From contig JAGVPB010000024.1 of assembly GCA_020052415.1 (NCBI GenBank), forward strand, positions 36,021-100,020: 64,000 bases of DNA, read 5' to 3'. Every line of letters starts with the position of its first letter. Positions within the stretch are counted from its first letter, which is position 1. Below are positions 52,807 to 60,996 of the stretch, piece after piece. This stretch comes from Bacteroidales bacterium (GTDB lineage: Bacteria; Bacteroidota; Bacteroidia; Bacteroidales; JAADJA01). The position numbers were made by a program, and so were the translations under genes. Under the pieces are notes generated by a model. It was not told where the DNA came from and searched no databases. It was given only the letters and a program-made list of their open reading frames with translations.

Positions 52807-53491
52807 CTTGCGCTTTTAAATAATCCTCGGGAACACCGATATCAATAAAATACTGTCTGCAAATCACCCCATAAAACGGATGAACCTTGTAAAGACGCTC
52901 AAAGCAATCTTTTTCAATAGAAAACTTTTCCGGGAAACGGTGCTTTTCAAAAAAATTTTTATTGATAAGATAAACTCCCCCATTGATCATTCCCTCTCCC
53001 CTTTTATCACCTTTCTCACAAAAATCAGTTATCCTGTGGTTATCATCTCTTTCGACAGCGCCATACCGGCTTACATCATCAATCTTACGAAGGACAAGGG
53101 AAAAATCTGAACTTTTCGAAAAATGGAATTCAAACAAGCGGTCAAGGTTTATCCGGAATAAAGTATCGCCATTAAAAACAAGCGCTTTCATCCCGCTGAT
53201 AAATTCAATAGCAAGTCGTATGGCGCCTCCCGTTCCCAATGGTTCTGTTTCGATCGCGTAGTTAATATCAATAGATTTATACTTGTTATGAAAGTGATTT
53301 TTAATCAGATCGTGCTTAAATCCAACCGAAAGAACCACATGATCAATCATTTGATCATAGAGGTAATCGAGCACATATTCAAGGAATGGCCTGCCGTTTA
53401 CCAATGCCATAGGTTTGGGAATATCGCCGATGGTCTCTTTAAGCCTTGTTCCCCTCCCGCCTGCGAGTATGATTGCTTCCTGGACGACCAT
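52781..53491 (-). CDS. hddC: D-glycero-alpha-D-manno-heptose-1-phosphate guanylyltransferase-like
   Basis: The 236-residue protein has the nucleotidyltransferase signature ILAGGRGTRLKETIGDIPKPM (GxGTRL, then KP) and the metal-binding VFNGDTLF. The closing segment FIDIGVPEDYLKAQ is typical of HddC and related mannose-1-phosphate guanylyltransferases. It is next to hddA, gmhA and gmhB orthologues, which supports transfer of GMP to heptose-1-phosphate to give GDP-D-glycero-alpha-D-manno-heptose. ATG at 53491 is 4 bp after the stop of the truncated toxin gene. Confidence 0.87.
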   Translation of the reverse strand: MVVQEAIILAGGRGTRLKETIGDIPKPMALVNGRPFLEYVLDYLYDQMIDHVVLSVGFKHDLIKNHFHNKYKSIDINYAIETEPLGTGGAIRLAIEFISGMKALVFNGDTLFRINLDRLFEFHFSKSSDFSLVLRKIDDVSRYGAVERDDNHRITDFCEKGDKRGEGMINGGVYLINKNFFEKHRFPEKFSIEKDCFERLYKVHPFYGVICRQYFIDIGVPEDYLKAQDEFKRFNY

Positions 53492-53495
53492 CGCT

Positions 53496-53579
53496 TTATT
53501 TGGCTTTTAATTCAGGATGTTTTTTCAGCCATTTTTTCACATTTTTTATGAATGATTCATCCCAAACAAGCTCAATCAT
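53496..53579 (-). pseudogene. Truncated RelE/ParE-like toxin
   Basis: The reading frame encodes MIELVWDESFIKNVKKWLKK and HPELKAK (27 residues), then TAA. The beginning matches RelE/ParE-type toxins of Bacteroidota, which normally have about 85-95 residues. The ATG overlaps the antitoxin stop (AATGATTGA), as in intact toxin-antitoxin operons. The remaining two-thirds are missing and hddC starts 5 bp later, so the toxin is presumably inactive. Confidence 0.65.
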
Positions 53580-53790
53580 TGGAAATTGTATTTATAAAAT
53601 CCTCCGCACTTCCTTTATTCACTTTTCTTTTCCGGTAATTCTCTTTTGCTTCTTCCGCACGGGATAATAATTGCTCTCTATTCAGATCCAGAGTTCGTTT
53701 AGCAGGAATTTCAGCAATATAAACCTGATCTCCCATAGTTAATAATGTGATTTCCTGAAGGAATGTATTGATGTCGCCAGTGGATCGCAT
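53572..53790 (-). CDS. Orphan antitoxin-like small protein
   Basis: From the ATG at 53790 the protein has 72 residues: a short N-terminal strand region (DQVYIAEIPAKRTLDL), then a charged helix (NREQLLSRAEEAKENYRKRK) and an acidic tail. This is the usual make-up of type II antitoxins with a C-terminal toxin-binding tail. A longer reading to 53859 adds a hydrophobic N terminus that does not fit. The partner toxin gene downstream is truncated. The antitoxin frame is intact; whether it is still expressed cannot be read here. Confidence 0.6.
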   Translation of the reverse strand: MRSTGDINTFLQEITLLTMGDQVYIAEIPAKRTLDLNREQLLSRAEEAKENYRKRKVNKGSAEDFINTISND

Positions 53791-53879
53791 ATTCAATATA
53801 TTTAAGATTTTGCGTAAAATTAAAAAAAATAATTTGATACTGTAAAAAACATACTGCACAGTGAAATTTACCTGGCCTT

Positions 53880-54455
53880 TTACTTTTTATTAAATATCTT
53901 ATTTTCGATTAACTCACAAATAATATGACCAATAAGTATATGGCTTTCCTGTATCCGGGGTGTATCATCCGACGGAACCCGGATAAGATAATTCGAAATA
54001 TCTTTCAGCTTACCCCCTGATTCTCCGGTCAAACCTACGGTAATTACACCAAGATTCCTCGCTGTTTCAAATGCTCTGATCATATTGGGAGAATTACCTG
54101 AAGTAGATAACCCGATCAGCACATCACCTTTCTTGCCTTTGGCTTTAACCATCCTTGAAAATACTTCATCAAAAGAATAGTCATTGGCAACAGCTGTCAG
54201 ATAGGAGGTGTTCACATGCAGGGCTTCCGAATCCAGCGGATACCTGTCGAAATAGAACCTGCCCGAAAGCTCTGCAGCGAGGTGCTGGGCATCGGCTGCG
54301 CTGCCGCCATTGCCGCAGAACAATACTTTACCGCTGCTCTTAAAAGCTCCAATACACACTTCTACTATCTTTTCAATGGTCTCCAATATCTCTTCATCAG
54401 CCAATATCTTCCTTTTGACATCTATGGATTGCTGAATTGCATCTTTAATTCTCAT
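53880..54455 (-). CDS. gmhA: Sedoheptulose-7-phosphate isomerase
   Basis: The 191-residue protein has the SIS domain of GmhA: VLFCGNGGSAADAQHLAAEL (residues ~42-60), the catalytic region around NDYSFDEVFSRMV, ISTSGNS-like GLSTSGNSPNMIRA (phosphate loop) and DTPRIQESHILIGHIICE with the conserved Gln/His. It converts sedoheptulose 7-phosphate to D-glycero-D-manno-heptose 7-phosphate, the first step of heptose synthesis. It lies 89 bp upstream of the antitoxin gene on the same strand. The MITE-like element at 54.6 kb is just upstream. Confidence 0.94.
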   Translation of the reverse strand: MRIKDAIQQSIDVKRKILADEEILETIEKIVEVCIGAFKSSGKVLFCGNGGSAADAQHLAAELSGRFYFDRYPLDSEALHVNTSYLTAVANDYSFDEVFSRMVKAKGKKGDVLIGLSTSGNSPNMIRAFETARNLGVITVGLTGESGGKLKDISNYLIRVPSDDTPRIQESHILIGHIICELIENKIFNKK

Positions 54456-54548
54456 GATCCAATATTACTTTATAGAAACTGCAAATTTCTAAAAAATAAG
54501 GCATACCTGCCGGATATTTTTTTGGATACAGGCAAAACCGGATGAGGC

Positions 54549-54699
54549 TAATTAGTGTCTGTCCATAATGGAATTGTATTCGCAAAATTCAAAAAAATGA
54601 ATTCCAAATATTCCCCTCTTGAGAAGGGGCAGGGGAGTGTCACCTAAAAATATCATTCATTTTTTTGAATTTGATGACTTTAAAGACAGACATTAATTA
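54549..54699. mobile_element. MITE-like hairpin with TAATTARTGTCTGTC ends (~151 bp)
   Basis: The left end TAATTAGTGTCTGTC and the right end read inward, TAATTAATGTCTGTC, differ at one position. Further inward AAATTCAAAAAAATGAAT matches its counterpart ATTCATTTTTTTGAATTT. The middle has the short inverted repeat CCCCTCTTGAGAAGGGG. The right end includes the TAA stop of the nitroreductase gene. No ORF. It separates gmhA from the nitroreductase and defense-like genes. Confidence 0.65.
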
Positions 54700-55218
54700 A
54701 ATGTTTTCCCAACAAACGATGACTTTAAATGGCTTTCTTTTATCTTTATGCCTTTCCGTATCGGTTTGAATATCCGGATATCCAAGCGATAGAAAAACGA
54801 TGGGCTCAAGATGTGCGGGAAGATTGAACAATTCGATGGTTTTTTGTTTATCGAAATTGCAAATCCAGCAGGTTCCCAAACCTCTGTCGGTTGCAGCGAG
54901 GGTTATGTGATCGGCAGCAATGGCAACATCAATGTCTGTATGATCCTTACCGTCGGCACGCTTCCACCCTTGCTTATGATCTCCAATGAGGACGATGACT
55001 ACCGGTGCTTCTCTAAACCACTCACGATGATAAGTTTGATGGATTTTTTCGAGGGATTCCTTTTCCCTTAGAACCAGGAAATGCCAGGGCTGGTAATTCA
55101 CTGCCGACGGAGCAAGACGCCCTGCTTCAAGCACATAATTCAGGTCTTCCTCCGAAACCGGATCAGGCTTGTATTTACGGAGGGAGAAGCGGGATTTTGC
55201 CAGGTCAAGAAAAGTCAT
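54697..55218 (-). CDS. Nitroreductase family protein
   Basis: The 173-residue protein has the FMN-binding N terminus SRFSLRKYKPDPVSEEDLNYVLEAGRLAPSAVNYQPW and the GLGTCWICNFD segment of the nitroreductase family. It is of the short class and would be an FMN oxidoreductase using NAD(P)H, probably a homodimer. The substrate is unknown. It starts 17 bp after the HNH-like gene, so it may be transcribed with the defense-like pair, but this family is very common and no functional link is implied. Its stop codon lies within the right end of the MITE-like element. Confidence 0.9.
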   Translation of the reverse strand: MTFLDLAKSRFSLRKYKPDPVSEEDLNYVLEAGRLAPSAVNYQPWHFLVLREKESLEKIHQTYHREWFREAPVVIVLIGDHKQGWKRADGKDHTDIDVAIAADHITLAATDRGLGTCWICNFDKQKTIELFNLPAHLEPIVFLSLGYPDIQTDTERHKDKRKPFKVIVCWENI

Positions 55219-55235
55219 TGGTTGTTTGATATTGG

Positions 55236-55892
55236 TTAATTATTGTTTGGATTTTGCATAGTACACATTTTATAAGCAGTTGGAAATTGGGTAACTTTAT
55301 AATTCAATCCAAATTTCTTCATTGCCAATATATTTCGAAGATAATCTTTTCGCAAATCAATAACAGGTCCAAAATTGATTCCTAGTTTTATGATCATAGA
55401 ATTTATTCTGTCCCGGATTGCTGAATCCAATTCCGTATTAGCAATAAAAATGTGATTCTCTGAATCATACTCGAGTAACACATCTTCAGAATAATCCGGT
55501 TCATCCGGTTTTAAAATGTTATCTACCGCGAGTTTTCCCTTTACTTTGGTGTTGATATCTGTATCAATAAAAAAGAAATTATCCCAGAGCCAGCCCTTGC
55601 TTGCTTTTAATGATAAATCAAAATGGTCTAATTGTCCTTTGATTTCCGGTTTTCTGTTTAGATATTTTCCTTCCTGCCAGTTGTTTTCATTAATCAATTC
55701 TCCAGGGCAAAGTTGCATTTCAGTATAGGCACACAACCCATCCTGATTATAAATCAGGTTCATCACGACGTCAACATAATTATCATTCTTTGATGAATTA
55801 TATTTGGGATGATTTAAACCTTGTTCTTCTAATTCTTCTTCCCAGGATTTGTATTGTGTAGAAAGGATTTTGGTCTTGTCAATTTTTCTCAT
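55236..55892 (-). CDS. PtuB-like / TIGR02646-type HNH-related protein
   Basis: The 218-residue protein begins with RKIDKT and a helical region. It then has NQDGLCAYTEMQLCP (residues ~49-63), QLDHFDLSLKASKG (D89-H90-F91) and LWDNFFFIDTDINTKVKG (N105, N114, K118). This order corresponds to the HNH endonucleases of the TIGR02646/PtuB group, whose core is CAYC, then xEHFxPK, then N..C..CN..KG. Here the second Cys of CAYC is Thr and the later Cys pair is replaced by Asp residues, so zinc binding is probably lost while H90 and N105/N114 remain. It starts 3 bp after the ATPase stop. In Septu systems PtuB is the nuclease partner. Confidence 0.68.
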   Translation of the reverse strand: MRKIDKTKILSTQYKSWEEELEEQGLNHPKYNSSKNDNYVDVVMNLIYNQDGLCAYTEMQLCPGELINENNWQEGKYLNRKPEIKGQLDHFDLSLKASKGWLWDNFFFIDTDINTKVKGKLAVDNILKPDEPDYSEDVLLEYDSENHIFIANTELDSAIRDRINSMIIKLGINFGPVIDLRKDYLRNILAMKKFGLNYKVTQFPTAYKMCTMQNPNNN

Positions 55893-55895
55893 AAA

Positions 55896-57257
55896 CTATT
55901 TGGTTTCCCAATCCAGCAATTCTGACAGTTTTTTATATTCTTTATATATTTCTGTTTTTTTCGATTTATTGGGTTCTTTTTCTATTTTTTTTCCAATGGC
56001 AGCAAGTTCCATCAGTTTTTCAATTCTTTTCTCATTGCCCCTTTCTTTAAGGTCGAAAACTTTCGTCAGTATCGAATCCCACCTCAGATATTGAGGATTA
56101 ATGAAATAATTCTTTACATCTCTTTCACCATCATAATATTTTTCCTGGAAAACGATTCCTTTTTCATAATCAAACTTTAATTCCACAATTTCCCAGGGTT
56201 CAAAGGATGAAGCAATTATTGGAGAATGAGTGGCGAAAAAGAATTGTGCTTTAGTTGCCAAACTAACATAATAATCAACGATCATCAGTTGTATGTCAGG
56301 GTATAACGAGATTTCTGGTTCGTCAATTAAGATCATCGAATTTTCTGTATTAATTTCATAAAGCGGAATTGCAGTTAATATAAACTGTTTTGTTCCACTA
56401 CTTAGCTTTTCAAATGGGACAATTTTATCATTTAAAACACTCTTTGCTTGAATAATATTAATGTTTTGAATTCTGGGAAGATCTGTTTCGATGGTTAAAC
56501 CAAAATATCCAATAATAGGATTTAAACATTTGTTCGCTAAATTTATTAAAGGATTCTTACTTCCTTTTTTCCATTTTTTTATTTCTTCTTTGATATTTAT
56601 ATTTTCTTTCTCGGCTCTTTTAGTTAAATCTATTCTGAAGTTTGCCTCTTCATTTTGAAAATTAATTGCTTCCTTATATACTTTACTCCAAATAGGGGTT
56701 AATTTCTGTCTTTCAAAATCAATTATTTTTTTGTCTTTAAATTCATTTTCAGGAGTCTTTCTATTTATAAATTGATGTTTAATGTTTATGTCGGCAGGAT
56801 AAAAAATCAGAAAAGTTTCTGATGAGGAATTTATGTGAAAAATATTCTTTACAGCATTATTCTTATCAAATGGCTGGTTAACAGACAACAAAGATATATT
56901 CCATTCCAAATTACTATTGAATTTCCCTTTTGATAACCTGTAATTTAGTTCACTTATATTTAGGTCTAATATGATCTTACTTTTTTCAACCTCAATTTCT
57001 TTAACAATAGTATCTAATGCCCACTTGTAATTCTTTTCGAGAAAAGGGGATCTAGTATTTCGACTTATATCAATAAGTTTAATACTAAATTCTTTAATTA
57101 TATTTAATATAGTCGTCTTCCCCGTCCCGCTTTGCCCGATAAAACAAACCTTGTCTAGAGGCTTTCCCTCCTTTTCATGTCCTTTCGGGTAAGTCAAATC
57201 CAAATGGAAGTCATTGAATTGCTGGTAATCGTTTATATGAATGCCTGTAATCTTCAT
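55896..57257 (-). CDS. AAA/SMC-like ATPase, PtuA-like (Septu-type defense candidate)
   Basis: The 453-residue protein has N-terminal ITGIHINDYQQFNDFHLDLT, Walker A GQSGTGKT (41-48), an ABC-type signature SSGTKQ (~284), Walker B with ILIDEPEISLYP (~309) and the switch His in FFATHSP (~340). This is the RecF/OLD-like ATPase fold. It lies immediately upstream of an HNH-like gene, the layout of PtuA-PtuB. No TOPRIM domain follows the ATPase, which argues against an OLD nuclease. The C-terminal ~60 residues are highly charged and coiled. The ORF is more AT-rich in appearance than the heptose genes on each side, and it interrupts them, suggesting acquisition. Confidence 0.72.
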   Translation of the reverse strand: MKITGIHINDYQQFNDFHLDLTYPKGHEKEGKPLDKVCFIGQSGTGKTTILNIIKEFSIKLIDISRNTRSPFLEKNYKWALDTIVKEIEVEKSKIILDLNISELNYRLSKGKFNSNLEWNISLLSVNQPFDKNNAVKNIFHINSSSETFLIFYPADINIKHQFINRKTPENEFKDKKIIDFERQKLTPIWSKVYKEAINFQNEEANFRIDLTKRAEKENINIKEEIKKWKKGSKNPLINLANKCLNPIIGYFGLTIETDLPRIQNINIIQAKSVLNDKIVPFEKLSSGTKQFILTAIPLYEINTENSMILIDEPEISLYPDIQLMIVDYYVSLATKAQFFFATHSPIIASSFEPWEIVELKFDYEKGIVFQEKYYDGERDVKNYFINPQYLRWDSILTKVFDLKERGNEKRIEKLMELAAIGKKIEKEPNKSKKTEIYKEYKKLSELLDWETK

Positions 57258-57351
57258 AAATAATAATTTACGGTAAAATTAATAAAAATACAAGAATAAA
57301 ATTATTGGCACGCACCATTTGTAAATCGACTAATAATGTGCTACATGTAAT

Positions 57352-58374
57352 TTAAATCGTCCAGGTCGTCAGTCCCTGTGTGGTAAATTCATAGCGCTTG
57401 GCCTCGCCGCCGAATTTCTTTAAAGCTTTAATAACTTTTGAACGTGTATTGTCAGGGCAATAGAAAAATATGAATCCGCCACCACCTGCTCCCGAGATTT
57501 TACCACCAGAGGCTCCATTGTCTATTGCCGTTTGATAAATCTCATCAATCAGAGGATTGGTGATGCCTGTGGCCATCAGTTTTTTATTCTGCCAGCCATA
57601 ATCGAGGATTTCACCGATCTTGTTCAACTCACCTTTCAAAATGGCTTCTTTCATCATCACAGCCTGTTGCTTGAGCTTATGCGTGGCTTCGAGGGTCACC
57701 ATATTTTTGTTGATGATATTTTGTGTCTGATTCTCGATGATCTTCGACGATAACCGGCTGGTTTCAGTGTTGTATAACACAAGGTTAAAGGCCAGTTCGT
57801 TCAGGTAAATGGGTTTAATCCGTAAGGGATTCACAATGACCTTGTCTTCCTTGAAAAACTCCATAAAATTCACACCTCCGAATGTAGCCGCATATTGATC
57901 CTGTTTTCCCCCGGCCATATTGAGGTCAATTCGTTCAATTTCATAAGCAAGGTGAGCAAGGTCATACTCCCCAAGAGGAATCTGGAGCCATTCGACAAAA
58001 GCGCCAAGGATCGCAACCACAAGAGTTGAAGAAGTCCCCAATCCCGAACCGGGAGGCGCATCAACAAACGTGGTCAGTTCGAAAGCCAGTGGTTTTTTGG
58101 TAAAATCCTTTACTATTCTGTTATATATACCTTTGGCAAGGATAAACTCATCATCAATCTCCATGTAAGTTGTTGATTCGTATTCGAGCCTGGTATTTTT
58201 ATCAATGGAATGAAAAATAATTTTACCATCGTTCCCAGGCTGGATGGTGGCATAAGCGTACATGCTGATGGTGGCATTGAGGATGGCGCCGCCATACAAA
58301 TCTGAATAAGGAGCCACATCGGTGCCGCCTCCTGCCAGTCCAAGTCTTAATGGCGCTTTGCTTCGTATTATCAT
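57352..58374 (-). CDS. hddA: D-glycero-alpha-D-manno-heptose 7-phosphate kinase
   Basis: The 340-residue GHMP kinase has motif 1 KAPLRLGLAGGGTDVAPYSD (residues 6-25), motif 2 PPGSGLGTSSTLVVAILG (~111-127) and motif 3 GGKISGAGGGGFIFFYC (~293-308), matching HddA. It phosphorylates the C1 position to make the alpha-1,7-bisphosphate. It is separated from gmhA, hddC and gmhB by about 3-5 kb of unrelated genes. The CHU_C adhesin lies 13 bp upstream on the same strand. Confidence 0.93.
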   Translation of the reverse strand: MIIRSKAPLRLGLAGGGTDVAPYSDLYGGAILNATISMYAYATIQPGNDGKIIFHSIDKNTRLEYESTTYMEIDDEFILAKGIYNRIVKDFTKKPLAFELTTFVDAPPGSGLGTSSTLVVAILGAFVEWLQIPLGEYDLAHLAYEIERIDLNMAGGKQDQYAATFGGVNFMEFFKEDKVIVNPLRIKPIYLNELAFNLVLYNTETSRLSSKIIENQTQNIINKNMVTLEATHKLKQQAVMMKEAILKGELNKIGEILDYGWQNKKLMATGITNPLIDEIYQTAIDNGASGGKISGAGGGGFIFFYCPDNTRSKVIKALKKFGGEAKRYEFTTQGLTTWTI

Positions 58375-58387
58375 CAGTCAGAAAGTT

Positions 58388-60991
58388 TTATCTTAATATA
58401 GTAACCGACCCTTTTTTGAAAAATTCTTTGCCGGAAATTCCGGTGCAATTATATTTAATTATCCAGTAATAAACACCATCGGTGCAATTTTTCCCCTGAG
58501 AAGTTCCATCCCAGTTGAAATAAGAATCGTCAGATTCATAAACCCGTTTGCCCCAGCGATCAACAATGACTATCAGAAATTCTCTCATAAAATGATAATC
58601 AATCTTTAACACTGGATTTTGATCGTCACCGTTTGGCGTGAAAACCAGCGGAACCGTAAAATCGCAATCCCAGGGCTCAATATTTATTGTATCAGAATCA
58701 GTACAGCCAAATTCATTTGATGCCTGAACCCAGAATAAGCCTGTGTTTGCTACTACTATTTCTGTTTTGTCAGATCCTGTTGACCACAATATGCTGTCGA
58801 AAATTCCATCCAGCGTTAAACGGAAATAAGAGCCTGTAGAACCTGCAGAATCCAAAATTATGGATACCTCAGGCAAAGGATTTACATGCACATCAATATT
58901 CTTTGCAACAGTATCGCAGGCATTATAAATCCATACCGTGATTTCTCCCGGCCGGTTCACAACACAAAGAGAATCGTCGCCACCCGTATCCCAAATATAA
59001 TTAAATTCACCGCCTACCCCGGCATTTAGTATTATTGTATCACCCTCACAAATTGAATATTCATCCTGCAAGGCAGGATACGAGGGTACATTATGAAGGC
59101 CGATGACGATGGTATCGGAGGCATGGCAGCCAATATCCTGAACAGAGTCAATAACTTCAACCCAATACAGCCCAGGATTTTCGGTAATAATAAAAGATTG
59201 GCCAAAGAAAGCCGTATCATTCCATATATAGAATTCAAATGAATCCCCGGCCATGATTTCAATTGAGTTTCCGGGGCAAATCATTGTATCATTACCGAGA
59301 TAAAGTTCAATATTTTGATAAGAAATGTATATTTCATCAGAAGCATGACAGTTATTCAAATCCCAGACTTCGACAGAATATAAGCCCTGTTCAGTGATGT
59401 AGTTTTGATGTGAAGCCGTTCCGTCACTCCAAAGGTAACCGGAGAAACCATAGCCGGCATCAAGCATAAGACTCGCTCCTTCACATAACAAGGTATCGTT
59501 TCCCAGTTCAAGATTGATCTCGGGAAAATAATTTACATAAACAGAATCCGTAACTGTGCCACAGGAACTTGTTATCGTAACCCAATAAAGTCCGGGATAT
59601 TGAACAAGAAATTCATCATCAGTCGAACCGTTTTGCCAGAGATAGGTATCAAATCCTTCGTTCAGTGACAGAAGCAATTCATCGCCAAAACACAGGGAAG
59701 TATCAGGTCCAAGGGGATTTTGATAGAGCGAATCGGTTGAGAACAAAACGTTGATGGTATCGGACGCCTGACAACCATACTGATCGCTCACCACAACCCA
59801 ATAATCACCGGAAGTCGTCACAAGTAATTCTGAACCGGAGGAACCCGTATTCCACAAATATTCTGAAAATCCATTTCCGGGACAAAGTAAAATACTGTCT
59901 CCAAGGCATAAAATAGTATCATTCCCCAAATTAATAATAATTTCAGGAGCAATGTTAACTTGGATTGAATCGGTGGCTGAACCACACGGGCTGGTCACTG
60001 TAACCCAATACATTCCGGAATTCTGTACCAGATAGTTTGAGTCGGTTGAACCGTTTTGCCACAAATAACTTTCAAAACCATCACCGGCTTCAAGAAGCAA
60101 ATCTTCTCCCCAGCAAAGGGTGGTGTCTGCTCCTAAATCAAGCTGGTCGAGGATATCCGGAAAAAATTCAACATTAATGGTATCGGACGCCTCGCAGTCA
60201 TTTCCATCCTGAACGGTGACCCAATACTGACCGGCAGTGGAAATAGCTATATTTGAACCGGATGCACCGGTACTCCATGAATATTGCGTAAAACAATCGC
60301 TTGCATCAAGAAGGAGAGTATCTCCGTTGCATAATATTGTGTCATTTCCTAAATTGACATGGCAGGTATAGATGATTTCTATTTCGGGCCACCAGTCTGA
60401 GTTAGAATGATCACCTGATGCAAATGTAAGGCTCCTGTAAATTTCCTCTGTTTGCATTCTAAGTTGAAATCCAAAGCTGTGATCCGGGTCATCAATCATG
60501 TCCTGAACTAAATTAGTTACATCAATATCAATAAAGTCCTGAGTTGTTGTAGTACTTGGAGGAAGTGAAATCTGGTTCATATTAGTAACTTCAGGCTGAG
60601 TAGGCCAAATAACACTGCCTTCGTTCCAATTTTCTGTAATTCTTCGTAACCAGGCCCAGTTGTCACCACCATGTCCTACATGGCCGCAATATGGATTGTA
60701 AAAAAAGCTTAAGTCTGCTGATTCAATTTCGGATCCACAGGAAATTGATGACAAGTCGAAAGAAATCAGTGTTCGTATAATTCCAAAATTTCCCTGATAA
60801 GTCCAGGCCGCGGCAATCAAACTAGGATCCTGTCCAAGATTGGTAAATTCCAAATAAGAATGTACCATAGCATCCTTGCCTTCAGGACCGGGTTTTTGGA
60901 ATAATGTCGTTTGAGAATGTGCGGTTGGTATTAATACAACGCACGTCATAAAAAATACTATAAATTTTAATTGACCCGCAATGGTTGACAT
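58388..60991 (-). CDS. Gliding-motility C-terminal (type B T9SS) adhesin with Ig-like repeats
   Basis: The 867-residue protein has a signal peptide (1-26) and an N-terminal DNRLRE-like jelly-roll domain (~30-210) with IRTLISFDLSSI and FGFQLRMQTEEIYRSLTF. It then has about seven PKD/Ig-like repeats of ~80 residues, each with LGNDT.LC.GD, LDAG..F..Y.W..G and YWV.V.....C.ASD. The C-terminal domain begins VPLVFTPNGDDQNPVLKI and continues VDRWGKRVYESDDSYFNWDG, the gliding-motility-associated type B sorting domain. It is a cell-surface adhesin or stalk-type protein in the same run as the glycosyltransferases and heptose genes. Confidence 0.9.
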   Translation of the reverse strand: MSTIAGQLKFIVFFMTCVVLIPTAHSQTTLFQKPGPEGKDAMVHSYLEFTNLGQDPSLIAAAWTYQGNFGIIRTLISFDLSSISCGSEIESADLSFFYNPYCGHVGHGGDNWAWLRRITENWNEGSVIWPTQPEVTNMNQISLPPSTTTTQDFIDIDVTNLVQDMIDDPDHSFGFQLRMQTEEIYRSLTFASGDHSNSDWWPEIEIIYTCHVNLGNDTILCNGDTLLLDASDCFTQYSWSTGASGSNIAISTAGQYWVTVQDGNDCEASDTINVEFFPDILDQLDLGADTTLCWGEDLLLEAGDGFESYLWQNGSTDSNYLVQNSGMYWVTVTSPCGSATDSIQVNIAPEIIINLGNDTILCLGDSILLCPGNGFSEYLWNTGSSGSELLVTTSGDYWVVVSDQYGCQASDTINVLFSTDSLYQNPLGPDTSLCFGDELLLSLNEGFDTYLWQNGSTDDEFLVQYPGLYWVTITSSCGTVTDSVYVNYFPEINLELGNDTLLCEGASLMLDAGYGFSGYLWSDGTASHQNYITEQGLYSVEVWDLNNCHASDEIYISYQNIELYLGNDTMICPGNSIEIMAGDSFEFYIWNDTAFFGQSFIITENPGLYWVEVIDSVQDIGCHASDTIVIGLHNVPSYPALQDEYSICEGDTIILNAGVGGEFNYIWDTGGDDSLCVVNRPGEITVWIYNACDTVAKNIDVHVNPLPEVSIILDSAGSTGSYFRLTLDGIFDSILWSTGSDKTEIVVANTGLFWVQASNEFGCTDSDTINIEPWDCDFTVPLVFTPNGDDQNPVLKIDYHFMREFLIVIVDRWGKRVYESDDSYFNWDGTSQGKNCTDGVYYWIIKYNCTGISGKEFFKKGSVTILR

Positions 60992-60996
60992 GTCTG

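Noticed and set aside
53572..53859. 95-residue version of the antitoxin with hydrophobic N terminus
   Set aside because: The extra 23 residues are hydrophobic and AT-driven; the ATG at 53790 gives a typical antitoxin length.
54697..58374. Retron (Ec78-like) around the PtuA/PtuB-like pair
   Set aside because: Neither a reverse transcriptase nor an msr/msd-like RNA region could be found within the flanking genes; the gaps are 3, 17 and 94 bp.
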